From JALOOE01 sp964423545 (lineage in GTDB: Bacteria > Chloroflexota > Anaerolineae > CG2-30-64-16): a stretch of DNA of 13,227 bases. The notes under the pieces were generated by a model. It saw nothing but the letters and a program-made list of their open reading frames with translations. It did not search any database and was not told the DNA's origin. The stretch spans positions 1 through 13,227 of the forward strand of contig CAYRFV010000147.1 of assembly GCA_964423545.1 (NCBI GenBank), in the 5' to 3' direction. Shown piece after piece: positions 1 to 8,134 of the stretch (positions are counted from its first letter, which is position 1; each line of letters opens with the position of its first letter). Both the position numbers and the translations under genes were made by a program.

Positions 1-22
1 CGCGGGAGGGGACGCCGCTTGG

Positions 23-58
23 GCAAGAGCGGGATCTTGCGCAAGAGCGGGATCTTGC
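23..58. repeat. Two tandem copies of an 18-bp hairpin unit
   Basis: The 18-mer GCAAGAGCGGGATCTTGC occurs twice, exactly and back to back (23-40 and 41-58). Each copy is itself an inverted repeat: GCAAGA pairs with TCTTGC around a GCGGGA loop. It lies beyond the 3' end of the GH88 gene and directly abuts the stronger hairpin at 60-82. It may belong to a dispersed intergenic repeat family or be a structured 3' end. Only two copies are visible and there is no spacer, so it is not a CRISPR. The repeat is certain; its role is unknown. Confidence 0.8.
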
Positions 59-59
59 C

Positions 60-82
60 CCCTCTCCCCACCGGGGAGAGGG
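60..82. terminator. Perfect 10-bp-stem hairpin, possible terminator or REP-like element
   Basis: CCCTCTCCCC (60-69) pairs perfectly with GGGGAGAGGG (73-82) around a 3-nt loop. It starts about 37 nt past the stop codon of the minus-strand operon, so it could end or stabilise that transcript. No T-tract follows on either strand, so a classical intrinsic terminator is not supported. C-rich/G-rich palindromes of this type are common as dispersed intergenic repeats in GC-rich bacteria (general knowledge), which is the main alternative reading. Confidence 0.5.
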
Positions 83-96
83 TTGGGGTGAGGGGG
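73..96 (+). other. Canonical G-quadruplex motif
   Basis: Four G-runs (73-76, 80-82, 85-88 and 92-96) are separated by loops of 3, 2 and 3 nt (AGA, TT, TGA). This fits the standard G3+N1-7 rule. The motif shares its first half with the 3' arm of the hairpin at 60-82, so the hairpin and the quadruplex would be mutually exclusive folds on the plus strand. In a transcript of the minus-strand operon this segment is C-rich, so only the DNA or a plus-strand RNA could form it. Confidence 0.6.
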
Positions 97-118
97 AACA
101 CGCGCCTCGCTCTCCGGC

Positions 119-1228
119 CTACTCATACCCCAACACCTTGCATAACGCCTCCAGGAAGAAGTGCTCTCCCCACATCACGCTCTCGTCCACACCAAGCCCC
201 TTGCGTTGGTGGTACATGCCGTGCTTGAGCACCCCCTCCCAGCCCGGGGTGTCGATCGCCAGGAATTCCGGCCCGGTGAGGGTGTCTACGATGCGCAGTG
301 CATAGTCGCGATAGAGCAAGCCGCGGGTCGGATCGCCGGTCAGCTTCGCCAGGTTCAGCAGGCCGCTGGCCGCGATCGCCGCGGCCGAGCTCTCGTACGG
401 CAGCGCAGGGTTCGGCGCCTCGGCCCAGTCGTTGGGTGGGACGCCGTGCGCCGGAGTGTTCTCGATGTAGAAGTGCGCGCACGCCTCCGCGGTCTGCAGG
501 AAGCGGGCATCGTGCGTCATGCTGTAGACCGTCCCGAAGCCGTAGAGCGCCCAACAGAGTCCGCGCGCCCACGACGAATCATCCCGCCAGCCCTGGTGCG
601 TGCTCTGGCGGATGAACTCGCCTGTCTCCAGGTTGAACAGACCTTCGTGAGAGGTGCTGCCGTCGCCGCGCACGAGGTAACGCCGCGTGGTCAGGCTGTG
701 CTGCATCGCCTTGCGGAGCAGATCGGGATCGCCGGTCTGCTCCGCCGCATAGAAGATGATGCCGACGTTCATCATGATATCGATGAACAGGCTTTCGTCC
801 GACACGAAGGAGCGCAGGTACTGTCCGCGCTCCCGGAAGCGCAGGCTGAGGGTGCGTCCGGCCTCCACGACTACCCGGTTGACGTCCGGGTCGCCTGTCA
901 GATCGTACCAGCGTTTCCACGTCGACCAGAAGAGGAAGCCCAGATCATGAACGGTGCGATCGGACTTGCGGTGCTCGATCAGCCGCGAGTAGTGTTCGGC
1001 CCTGGTCCGCCAATAGGGATCGTGCGTGTGCTTGTAGAGCAGCCAGAGCTGGCCGCCCAGGAAGCCCTCGCACCAGTTCGTCCATGCCTCGCCGCCGTGC
1101 TTCCACTTGCCGCCCATCGTGTACATCGGGAAGTAATCCGGATGGGTCTCGATCAGATGGCGCAACTGCACGCCGGCGAAGTCAAGCGCGGCATGGCACT
1201 TCCGGATGAGTTCGGGGGATGGGATCAT
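119..1228 (-). CDS. GH88 unsaturated glucuronyl hydrolase
   Basis: Predicted to hydrate the C4=C5 double bond of a non-reducing-end unsaturated glucuronate on lyase-generated oligosaccharides, releasing 4-deoxy-5-keto uronate. Length is 369 aa, close to the roughly 377 aa of Bacillus UGL. An (alpha/alpha)6-barrel spans the whole protein. Visible family motifs are HDLGF with D95, FIDIMMN with D150 (these match the two essential Asp residues of UGL), GWRDDSSWARG at 213-223, ESSAAAIAASGLL at 279-291 and DESVMWGEHFFLEAL at 348-362. The DDSxWARG block favours GH88 over the related GH105. No signal peptide is visible, so the enzyme is likely cytoplasmic. The start is the ATG at 1228, with GGAG six bases upstream; an ATG 17 codons earlier lacks a clear ribosome site. 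It is the last gene of the operon. Its exact substrate (glycosaminoglycan, ulvan, xanthan, gellan or other) cannot be told from sequence. Confidence 0.9.
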   Translation of the reverse strand: MIPSPELIRKCHAALDFAGVQLRHLIETHPDYFPMYTMGGKWKHGGEAWTNWCEGFLGGQLWLLYKHTHDPYWRTRAEHYSRLIEHRKSDRTVHDLGFLFWSTWKRWYDLTGDPDVNRVVVEAGRTLSLRFRERGQYLRSFVSDESLFIDIMMNVGIIFYAAEQTGDPDLLRKAMQHSLTTRRYLVRGDGSTSHEGLFNLETGEFIRQSTHQGWRDDSSWARGLCWALYGFGTVYSMTHDARFLQTAEACAHFYIENTPAHGVPPNDWAEAPNPALPYESSAAAIAASGLLNLAKLTGDPTRGLLYRDYALRIVDTLTGPEFLAIDTPGWEGVLKHGMYHQRKGLGVDESVMWGEHFFLEALCKVLGYE

Positions 1229-1347
1229 GGGATGCTCCGATCTGCGGTTGAGCGACTTCGAATCCGCATTCCATGCCATCGGATGCGGTTCTCGCGCTTG
1301 GGCCTCTCGCTGCTGTACGGGGCGCCTGTCACACCGTGCTTGGCCGG

Positions 1348-2370
1348 TTACTTCAGGAACCCCAATCGCGTCGCCTGCGCCTCGGCGCGCAGCGCCAGCT
1401 CCGATGCGTAGAAGGTGTGCCGTTGCGGCAGGGCGGTCTCGGTGCGGTTCAGCACATCGGCAACAAGCTGCCTGCCATACGGCAAGTCGCCCCCCTTGCA
1501 GTCGATGTAGTGCATCCCTTTCTGATCCACCAGGAAGAGATGCTCGCCGCCGGGCCTGCCCGAGATGTCGACGTACTTGCGCAGCTCGATATAGCCTTCG
1601 GTGCCCAGAATGAAGAGCCGGCCATCGCCCCAGGTCGGCAGTCCGTCGGGCGTATACCAGTCCACCCGTACGTAGCCCACGCCGCCGTTTCCGCGAAGCA
1701 CCACGTCACCGAAATCCTCCAGCTCAGGATACTGCGGGTGCTTGAAGTTGCCCACCTGGGAGGTGACAATCTCCGCCTCGGTGGAACCGGTGTAGTAGAG
1801 GAACTGATCCATCTGATGCGAGCCGATGTCGCACAGGATGCCACCGTAGCGCTCGCGCACGAAGAACCACGGCGCCCGCGTGGGCAGGCTCGTCCGGTGC
1901 GGCCCCAGACCGGTGGTCTGCACCACTTTGCCGATCGCCCCGGCATGCACCAACTCGCCCGCCTTGACTGCCGCGGGCACCTCCAGGCGCTCGCTGAAGC
2001 AGATCGAGTAGATGCGGTCGGTCTCGGCCTGCACGCGCCGCGCCTCGGCCAACTGCTCGAACGTCGTGAAGCCGGGCTTGTCGGTCATGAAGTCCTTGCC
2101 GTGCTGCATCACGCGAATGCCCAACGGCGCACGGTCGGCGGGAATGCCGGCAGTCAGTACGATCTGAATGCTCCGATCTTCCAGGATCTCCTCGGCGCTG
2201 CGGGCCATCGGCGTCTGTGGATAGGCAGCGCCGAATCGGGCCGCCAGGTCGGGTTCGGGCGCGTACCAGTTCACGAACTCAGCGCCTGCGCGCAGCATCA
2301 GGTTGACCTGCCCGTAGATGTGCCCGTGGTTGATGCCGATGACGGAAAAGCGGACGGTTGGTGGCGCCAT
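1348..2370 (-). CDS. Gfo/Idh/MocA-family oxidoreductase (distal copy)
   Basis: An NAD(P)-dependent sugar or cyclitol dehydrogenase-type protein of 340 aa. The N-terminal Rossmann domain carries VIGINHGH (10-17), a non-standard version of the glycine-rich loop. TDKPG (96-100) is the family's EKP motif with K98 kept and Asp in place of Glu. The C-terminal domain has GGILCDIGSHQMD (176-188), the family signature with D181, H185 and D188 where substrate-binding and catalytic residues sit. The start ATG has GGAGAG eight bases upstream. Upstream in the operon, 34 nt separate it from the UroD-like gene; downstream, GH88 follows after 119 nt. It is strongly diverged from the other Gfo/Idh copy at 5867-6937, so the two probably catalyse different steps. 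Its substrate is unknown. Some members of this fold oxidise C3 of sugars or act as NAD-dependent glycosidases, so a true hydrolytic role cannot be excluded. Confidence 0.85.
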   Translation of the reverse strand: MAPPTVRFSVIGINHGHIYGQVNLMLRAGAEFVNWYAPEPDLAARFGAAYPQTPMARSAEEILEDRSIQIVLTAGIPADRAPLGIRVMQHGKDFMTDKPGFTTFEQLAEARRVQAETDRIYSICFSERLEVPAAVKAGELVHAGAIGKVVQTTGLGPHRTSLPTRAPWFFVRERYGGILCDIGSHQMDQFLYYTGSTEAEIVTSQVGNFKHPQYPELEDFGDVVLRGNGGVGYVRVDWYTPDGLPTWGDGRLFILGTEGYIELRKYVDISGRPGGEHLFLVDQKGMHYIDCKGGDLPYGRQLVADVLNRTETALPQRHTFYASELALRAEAQATRLGFLK

Positions 2371-2404
2371 GGAATACTCTCCTTCCTCAGTCTGGACCGC
2401 AGAC

Positions 2405-3637
2405 TCAGCCGTGGCCCTGCACCGCCTCGAACATCGCCACGATGTTCTCCGGCGGCACGTCAGCCATGATATTGTGCACCTGCTGGAAGACGAAGCCTCC
2501 GCCGGGGCTCAGGATGCGCACCTGCTCTCGCACGTGCGCCTTCACTTGCTCCGGCGTGCCGTGCGGCAGGATATCGCGCGTGTCGCAGCCGCCGCCCCAG
2601 AAGGTGATGTCGTGGCCGAAGTCGCGTTTCAGTCCCGCGGCTTCCATGCCCTGGCAGGTGATCTGGACGGGGTTGATGGCGTCGAGTCCGGCATCGATCA
2701 GGTCGGGCAGCAGCTCGCGCAGGCCGCCGCACGAGTGGAGCATCACTTTGACGTCGGCCAGCTCTTTCGCCCGTTTCCACAGGCGCGCATGTCTCGGCTT
2801 GAAAAGCCTTCGGTACATACGGGGCGAGATCTGGGGCCCCGTCTGCATCCCCAGGTCATCACCGAAGAGGACCACATCGATATAAGGCCCCACCAGCCCC
2901 AGGAACCGTTCGAGGTTGCGCAGGTGGTGATCGGTCAGTTTGTCCAGGAAGTCCGCGGCTCGCTCCGCCTCGTTCGCCAGCAGCACGAAGAACTCGTCGT
3001 TGCGGAACAGGAACTGGCCGATCTCCAACAGATTGCCGCCGAACAGCCCGATGATCGCCCGGTCGGTGCTCGCTCGGAGTCGTCGCGCGCCTTCGACCAG
3101 CACGCGGTCGCCGTCGGGACCGGAGACGATCGGTCCCGGCGGACTGGCCACATGGGTCCACATGCTCTCGGCGAACGCTGCGGAAAGATTGTCGAAGTCC
3201 GGCGCATGGTCGAGCCACGGCCAGTAAGTCTGCTCGAAATAGAGCGCACCATCGGGCATCTGCGCGATGGTGCGGCCGCTCTCGGCGCGCAGGATCCATC
3301 GACTCTGCTCGCGTTCAGGAAGCGCCCACGCAGGCATCAGGCACGGGGAGCCGTCCGGCAGCACCCACTGGGCCCACCACTTGTCCTCCGGGGCGAACGC
3401 TCGACCCAGCTCGATCGTGTCGACGCCGAACAGATCCAGCACATCGGAATCCACGATGGCGAGCTGTTGGACTGGATCATAAACGCGGATCGGCCGCTTC
3501 GGCAAGCCGAGATGGCTCCGCAGCCGGGCATAGGCGATTGCCGCGATGCCGGACGAGCGATGCCCTGAGAAGCAGACAGGAACACGATCGGGTTCCTGGT
3601 GGTTGAGTGCAGCCAGAACGCGTTCGCGAGAGTTCAT
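2405..3637 (-). CDS. UroD-like (uroporphyrinogen decarboxylase/MtaA fold) protein with HxC motif
   Basis: 410 aa, a TIM-barrel protein of the UroD superfamily, which includes heme-pathway HemE and zinc/cobalamin-linked methyltransferases such as MtaA. The N-terminus MNSRERVLAALNHQEPDRVP is typical of the non-HemE group. GDDLGMQTGPQISPRMYR lies at 259-276. HSCGG at 301-305 gives an H301-x-C303 pair as in zinc-binding methyltransferases. WGGGCDTRD (347-354) offers C351 and D352 as further ligands. The C-terminus has GGGFVFQQVHNI and VPPENI, normal for this family. HemE's N-terminal signature is absent. The ATG at 3637 has AAGGAGG just upstream; the open frame extends 66 codons further but would overlap the next gene. 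No corrinoid protein is encoded nearby, so a methyl-transfer role is inference. It may instead act on a sugar-acid intermediate. Confidence 0.8.
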   Translation of the reverse strand: MNSRERVLAALNHQEPDRVPVCFSGHRSSGIAAIAYARLRSHLGLPKRPIRVYDPVQQLAIVDSDVLDLFGVDTIELGRAFAPEDKWWAQWVLPDGSPCLMPAWALPEREQSRWILRAESGRTIAQMPDGALYFEQTYWPWLDHAPDFDNLSAAFAESMWTHVASPPGPIVSGPDGDRVLVEGARRLRASTDRAIIGLFGGNLLEIGQFLFRNDEFFVLLANEAERAADFLDKLTDHHLRNLERFLGLVGPYIDVVLFGDDLGMQTGPQISPRMYRRLFKPRHARLWKRAKELADVKVMLHSCGGLRELLPDLIDAGLDAINPVQITCQGMEAAGLKRDFGHDITFWGGGCDTRDILPHGTPEQVKAHVREQVRILSPGGGFVFQQVHNIMADVPPENIVAMFEAVQGHG

Positions 3638-3729
3638 GCCTCCTCCTTGTGCGGTTCCGCTGGCCGACCGTTCGAAGCCTTCATCTGTTACGCTGCGACG
3701 CTTGTCTGCTGGCGCCGCCGGCGTCCCGC

Positions 3730-4716
3730 CTACGCCATGATCGCCGCCCGTTCCTTCGTCACCACCCACTGCAGCGGCTGCCCGGTGAGGTAGCGCTCCA
3801 GCTCCTCGACCATATAGCGGCCCTGGCGGCGGCACTCTTCCCCAACCGAGCCGGCGATGTGCGGCGTGAGCAGCACATTCGGCAGGGAGTAGAGCGCCGA
3901 CTCCGGCGGCGGTGGCTCAGGATAGGTGACATCGAGCACGGCCCACAGGTCGGGGCGCTGCGCCAACACCTCGACCATCTCGTTCTCCCGGATCACTGCC
4001 CCGCGGGAAGTGTTGATGAAGGTGCTGTACGGCTTCATCGAAGCGATGTGGCCGCCGGTGATCAGCCCGACCGTCTCTGGCAGCCACGGGGTGTGCACCG
4101 AGACGACATCGGCCCGGCGGAAGAGATCGTCAAGCGACACCATCTCCACGCCCAGCGCCGCGCCCTGCTCCGGTGTGACGAACGGGTCGTAGGCCACGAC
4201 GTTGACCTCGAACGCCTTCAGGCGGTTCGCCACCAGGCGACCGATCATGCCCAGCGAGACCAGCCCGACCGTCGAGCCGTAGGCGCCGGCTGACGGCATT
4301 CGCAGGAAGCGGCGCTCGCGACGGACCGCGGCTGCATTCTGCCACACCGATTTCAGCCCAAACAAGATCGCGGCCAGGGTATACTCCGAGACCGGGACGG
4401 CGTTCGCCCCCCACGCACTGCAGATGGTGATGCCGCGTGCCCAGAACGCCTCCGTGGTGAACGCCCGGATGCTGCCCGCGCCGTAGAAGATGATCTTCAG
4501 CCTTGGTGCGGCCTCCAGCAGCTCACTGTCGAGGAGTGGACAGCCCCAGCCGGAGAAGATCATGTCGGCCTCGGACAACAACCCCAGGTTGGCGCGGATC
4601 GATTCGGCCGTCTGCGCCGGGCCGAGGATATCCACCAGCCCCGCAATGCGCTCGCGCTCAGGCGCGCCGTAGATCCACGCGTACGGCTGTGCGCCCAGGA
4701 TATAGAGACCTTTCAT
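3730..4716 (-). CDS. D-2-hydroxyacid dehydrogenase family protein
   Basis: 328 aa, NAD-dependent and likely cytosolic; the family reduces 2-keto acids to D-2-hydroxy acids, or the reverse. The NAD-binding loop GLVSLGMIGR is at 151-160, with AYDPF (D177) as the acidic ribose-binding position. The first glycine of GxGxxG is replaced by S154, a variant of the usual loop. The catalytic triad is complete: R238 in NTSRGAVI, E267 in DVTYPEPPP and H286 in TPHIAGS. The start ATG has AGGA upstream. The preceding operon gene stops 24 nt before it and the next begins 92 nt after it. In this context a keto sugar acid derived from an unsaturated uronide is a plausible substrate (inference). The exact family member (glyoxylate/hydroxypyruvate, phosphoglycerate or other) is not resolved. 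Confidence 0.85.
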   Translation of the reverse strand: MKGLYILGAQPYAWIYGAPERERIAGLVDILGPAQTAESIRANLGLLSEADMIFSGWGCPLLDSELLEAAPRLKIIFYGAGSIRAFTTEAFWARGITICSAWGANAVPVSEYTLAAILFGLKSVWQNAAAVRRERRFLRMPSAGAYGSTVGLVSLGMIGRLVANRLKAFEVNVVAYDPFVTPEQGAALGVEMVSLDDLFRRADVVSVHTPWLPETVGLITGGHIASMKPYSTFINTSRGAVIRENEMVEVLAQRPDLWAVLDVTYPEPPPPESALYSLPNVLLTPHIAGSVGEECRRQGRYMVEELERYLTGQPLQWVVTKERAAIMA

Positions 4717-4740
4717 TCGCTTGCTTCCTGTGTCTGGGAA

Positions 4741-5817
4741 TCAGAGCGGCCTGGAGTGGGCCCGCACGAATGCCACAATGTCCTCCGCGTCGGATCGATC
4801 GCTGCACGTGACGTCCAGGAAGACGTTGCGCGACTCAAGCTCCTCGATGTGCGTCCGCACCTGGTCGCTGGTTCCATAGAGCATCAAATTGGCGCCGCCA
4901 GTGGCGCTACCCGTAGCTGCCAGAACGCGTTCGAGGTCCTCCAGCGCCGGCGGTGTCTTCGGATCGTTGGTTACCTCGAGCAGCTTCAGGTTCGGCAGGT
5001 CAGCCACCTTCCGCGCGAAGTGGAGCTTCTGATTATGCACGTGAAAGAGCGCGCCTGCATAGCTCTCGGTCAACTGGCGTTCATAGGGATAACCGTAGGT
5101 TTCGTAGATCTTCGGGCTGCACAGCATCGCTGCATCGTTGGTCATGTGCCCGATGGTGCGTGCCGCCATCCAACTGCTGTGATACATGAAGATGCTGCCG
5201 CCGGCGATCTCATCAGCCCAGGCGAGCACCTGATCATAGTACCAGCGCATCGCAGAGACTAGAAATGCCATCAGCCGATGCGCGCCGGCCGGATCGAGCA
5301 CGAAATCGGCGAAAAGCGCGTCCCCGCGCACCGCGTTGCCGATGTCCATCGGTGACATGGTGCCGCGCACCGACAGAACATAGTCGCCGTTCTGCTTGCT
5401 GCGCAGATAGGAATAGCCATCGCGCATATAGCGATACCAGGGTGTCTCCGGGTTGAGCTGTAAGCGGCTGAGATCTTCGAGCGACTCGACCAGCGGCGTC
5501 GGCAGACAAGTGGTTTCCTGCAAGCGCACGTCGGTTCCCAGCCAGGCGGTATGTTCTGCAATGCCGAAGCGAGGGCAGATCGACGGGAGCGTATCGTCAT
5601 CCAGGCCCTCCTTGGCGCGCCAGCCCGGCCGCGCTGCCTCCAGGTTGGCATCCAGCCACTCCGCCAGCTGCCGATCGAGATCGAACTCGTACAGTGGCGG
5701 GATCGGCGGCGCGGCGACCGGCACGTGTGCATTGATCAGAAAATGCCCCGGCTCGCGGGCCGCGTAGAATGCCCGGCATCGTTCCACCACTCGGGCTACA
5801 TGCTGCGATGAGATCAT
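4741..5817 (-). CDS. Divergent UroD-like protein without the HxC motif
   Basis: 358 aa, resembling the UroD superfamily in layout: an N-terminal cap, repeated barrel-type strand/helix units, then ALFHVHNQKLHF (256-266) followed by LKLLEVTNDPKTP (277-289), LMLYGTSDQV (311-320) and FLDVTCSD near the end. At the site where the neighbouring UroD-like protein has H-S-C it has H259-V-H261-N, so a zinc thiolate site of the MtaA type is not evident. The ATG at 5817 is preceded by AAGGGGGGA. An in-frame ATG at 5874 would overlap the upstream gene's stop and lacks a ribosome site. It lies between the two dehydrogenases of the operon. Function unknown; with its paralogue it may form a heteromer or catalyse sequential steps (inference). 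Assignment to the superfamily is less certain than for the HxC copy. Confidence 0.7.
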   Translation of the reverse strand: MISSQHVARVVERCRAFYAAREPGHFLINAHVPVAAPPIPPLYEFDLDRQLAEWLDANLEAARPGWRAKEGLDDDTLPSICPRFGIAEHTAWLGTDVRLQETTCLPTPLVESLEDLSRLQLNPETPWYRYMRDGYSYLRSKQNGDYVLSVRGTMSPMDIGNAVRGDALFADFVLDPAGAHRLMAFLVSAMRWYYDQVLAWADEIAGGSIFMYHSSWMAARTIGHMTNDAAMLCSPKIYETYGYPYERQLTESYAGALFHVHNQKLHFARKVADLPNLKLLEVTNDPKTPPALEDLERVLAATGSATGGANLMLYGTSDQVRTHIEELESRNVFLDVTCSDRSDAEDIVAFVRAHSRPL

Positions 5818-5866
5818 CCCTGGAGTCCCCCCTTGCCGGCGCCCAATCTGAGACCTGATCTCGGCC

Positions 5867-6937
5867 TCAGCCATGCGCCGGTCGCCAGCCGCCGTACTTC
5901 GGATGGTCGTCCCCGATCGGCAGCTCGACCGCCAACCCGGTCTGCGCCGAATGGTAGAGCGCCGTGATCAGCTCGATCGAGGCGCGGGCATCGGCCAGGG
6001 TGACCGGAGGTTCGGCCGCTCCCGTCAGCGCATCATAGTAGCTCAAGAACTGGCCGATGAACCGCTCCGGCAGCGGCGTGAAGCCGGCCAGCGCCTCGGC
6101 GATCCGAGCGTCGATCTCGGGCGAGTCGCCCGTGAAAGTCCACGGATCAGAGGTCTGAGTGTACGGCTCCCTGTTGCTTTCAGCGGTCAGGTGGCTGAAA
6201 CAGAAGCGCATGCGGCTGATCTGCTCCGCAGAGCCGGTGGTGACCGATGATGTGACCAGCGCGCCGTTCGCCATCTCCAGCGTTGCGGCCACGCAGTCTT
6301 CGGTCTCGATCGGGTTGACGCGCGTCGCCATCATGGCAAAGACGCGGCGTGCCGGCCCGAGAACCGAGTAGATCGCGTCATGGGCGTGGACGGCCAGGGT
6401 GACGATCGGTCCGCCCAGCTCGCGCTCCCAGCGGCCATGCCAGGCTGCATAGTACGTGTCGCGGCGGCGCCAATGGGTCTCGGTCGTGGCGACGAAAGGC
6501 TGACCGGCAATGTCCTGCTGCACTAGAAAGCGCAGCTTCTGGAGACCGGCGCCGAACCGGTATTGGAAGATCGGCAGCACGCGCCTGCCTGAGGAGGCCT
6601 CGGCCGCCATAAGCGCATCGACTTCCTGCAGCGAGCCGGCGACCGGCTTCTCCAGGATCACGTGCTTGCCCGCGGCCAGCGCCTCCTGCGTCTGGGCGAA
6701 GTGGAGGTGCGATGGCGTGCAGATGTCCACCACGTCCAGGTCCGGCAGGTTGCAGAGCTGAGTGAAGTCGCGGCAGACCGTGGGTGCGTTAAGCGCGGAC
6801 GCCAGCGCCACGGCTTTTCCTTCGTCTGCATCGCAGAGGGCCACGAGATCGAACCTCTCGGTCAGGGCGCGAAATGTCTCGGCGTGCCCGCGCCCCACGC
6901 CCAACCCGGCGACCCCGACGCGCAGTCGTCTCTCCAT
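5867..6937 (-). CDS. Gfo/Idh/MocA-family oxidoreductase (proximal copy)
   Basis: 356 aa, a classic two-domain NAD(P)-dependent sugar dehydrogenase-type protein. VGVAGLGVGRGH near the N-terminus is the dinucleotide loop, DICTPSHLH follows, and EKP (96-98) is the canonical family motif. GGPIVTLAVHAHD ends in H184, H186 and D187, matching the catalytic/substrate motif. The ATG at 6937 has GGGGTGA five bases upstream, matching the anti-Shine-Dalgarno end well. A GTG at 6946 would add three residues with a poorer site. The gene starts 13 nt after the repressor stop codon, indicating cotranscription. Its EKP and His-Asp motifs are more standard than those of the distal copy. Likely role: oxidation or reduction of a sugar, uronate or cyclitol, possibly to a 3-keto intermediate (inference). 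Confidence 0.87.
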   Translation of the reverse strand: MERRLRVGVAGLGVGRGHAETFRALTERFDLVALCDADEGKAVALASALNAPTVCRDFTQLCNLPDLDVVDICTPSHLHFAQTQEALAAGKHVILEKPVAGSLQEVDALMAAEASSGRRVLPIFQYRFGAGLQKLRFLVQQDIAGQPFVATTETHWRRRDTYYAAWHGRWERELGGPIVTLAVHAHDAIYSVLGPARRVFAMMATRVNPIETEDCVAATLEMANGALVTSSVTTGSAEQISRMRFCFSHLTAESNREPYTQTSDPWTFTGDSPEIDARIAEALAGFTPLPERFIGQFLSYYDALTGAAEPPVTLADARASIELITALYHSAQTGLAVELPIGDDHPKYGGWRPAHG

Positions 6938-6950
6938 CTTCGTCACCCCG

Positions 6951-8072
6951 CTATACCAACACCGACACCTGCTCGGAGACTGGCAGGCGCTCCATCCGGG
7001 CGGGCGCCGGTGCGCTCTCGCGCACGATGAGCTTGTGGTCGAAGACCACCTCCCCGCAGGTGGCGCAGCCGTTGATCCGATCGATGAGCAGCCGGGCCGC
7101 AGTGACGCCGATCTGGTAGCGCGGGATGCGCTGAGTGGTCAGCCGCGGCGTCACCTGGCTGGCGACCGGCAGATCGTTGCAGCCGGTGATCGCCACATCT
7201 TCAGGGACCCGGCGACCCAACTGCGCGCACGCGAGCAGCGCGCCGATCGCGATGATGTCGTCGTAGCAGATGATGCTGTCCACCTCCGGGTGGTCTTGCA
7301 GCAGCCGTGTCGCGCCGCGCAGGCCGAGAGTGGCGCGCGCCTGGTGCCACGCGTCGGAATCGATCTCGCCGGCATCCATCCACTCGAGCAGGGTGCGATG
7401 GCTTTCGGTCAGATTGGATGCGTAGGGCGCCACCAGGGTGGTGTCGACCTGCATGCCCGCGCTCTTCACCGCCTGCAGGTAGCCGCGCAGCCGCTCCTGG
7501 GCGGCATAGATGTGCGCTGGGCCCGCCATGAACGCGATGGTGCGCCTGCCGCTCTGCAGCAGATGCTCCATCGTCATGGCAATACCCCGGATATGATCGG
7601 ATCGCACGCTGCCGCCCAGCTCGGGTGGAACGGGTCGGTTGATCGAGACAAAGTGCTGATGCGCGGCCAGCGCAAGCAGCAGCTCGCTGTCGGGCAGGCG
7701 GGCGCCGGCCATGATCACCCCATCGACGCGGGCCTCGTGGAGGAAGGCGATCGCGCGGCGCTCGCGGTCATCGTTCTCGGCGGTGTTGCACAGGATCAGC
7801 GTGTAGCCTGCCCGCCGCGCCTCGGTCTCAGCGCCCAGCACGATGTCGGGGAAAAACGAATAGGAGATATCGGGAACGACCATCCCGATCGATAGGGTGC
7901 GGCCCGTGGCCATGCTGCTGGCCACGCGGTTGGGCGTATAGCCCAGGCGTAGGATGGCAGCGTTCACACGCGCCCGGGTCTCGGCAGCCACGTAGCCCTT
8001 GCCCCTCATGGCTCTTGAGACGGTCTGCGCCGAGACGCCGGCTTCGAGCGCCACTTCTCTGATCGTGACCAT
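6951..8072 (-). CDS. LacI-family transcriptional repressor, first gene of the operon
   Basis: 373 aa. The N-terminal helix-turn-helix TIREVALEAGVSAQTVSRAM spans 3-22, followed by the hinge region LGYTPNRVASSMATGRT (43-59). The rest is a periplasmic-binding-protein-like effector domain with GMVVPDISYSFFPDIV, CYDDIIAIG (269-277) and GCNDLPVASQ followed by PRLTTQR, all in family positions. It is about 30 residues longer than typical LacI members, mainly because of a segment at roughly 215-250 between two effector-domain strands. The ATG at 8072 is fixed by the conserved HTH beginning at residue 3; its ribosome site is weak. A matching operator overlaps its own promoter, so autoregulation is expected. 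The inducer is probably a uronate-derived sugar or oligosaccharide (inference from GH88 in the operon). Confidence 0.92.
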   Translation of the reverse strand: MVTIREVALEAGVSAQTVSRAMRGKGYVAAETRARVNAAILRLGYTPNRVASSMATGRTLSIGMVVPDISYSFFPDIVLGAETEARRAGYTLILCNTAENDDRERRAIAFLHEARVDGVIMAGARLPDSELLLALAAHQHFVSINRPVPPELGGSVRSDHIRGIAMTMEHLLQSGRRTIAFMAGPAHIYAAQERLRGYLQAVKSAGMQVDTTLVAPYASNLTESHRTLLEWMDAGEIDSDAWHQARATLGLRGATRLLQDHPEVDSIICYDDIIAIGALLACAQLGRRVPEDVAITGCNDLPVASQVTPRLTTQRIPRYQIGVTAARLLIDRINGCATCGEVVFDHKLIVRESAPAPARMERLPVSEQVSVLV

Positions 8073-8134
8073 GACAGTCTGCTTTCCCGCTTGCCCGGCG
8101 AACGCCGATCGGTGTACGCAAGAAAAGCTGCGAT

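Noticed and set aside
23..58. CRISPR-like tandem repeats
   Set aside because: Only two 18-bp units with no spacers and no cas genes.
161..1411. Long plus-strand open frame opposite the GH88 gene
   Set aside because: Antisense to a gene with full family motifs; its own translation is Arg/Ala/Val-rich without recognisable domains, as expected from GC-rich shadow frames.
2318..3568. Long plus-strand open frame opposite the HxC UroD-like gene
   Set aside because: Shadow of a conserved minus-strand gene; no ribosome site or family motif.
2405..5817. hemE (heme biosynthesis) identity for the two UroD-like genes
   Set aside because: The HemE N-terminal signature is missing and the context is sugar catabolism with no other heme genes.
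6762..7895. Plus-strand open frame opposite the LacI and Gfo/Idh genes
   Set aside because: Spans two real genes in antisense and has no domain signal.
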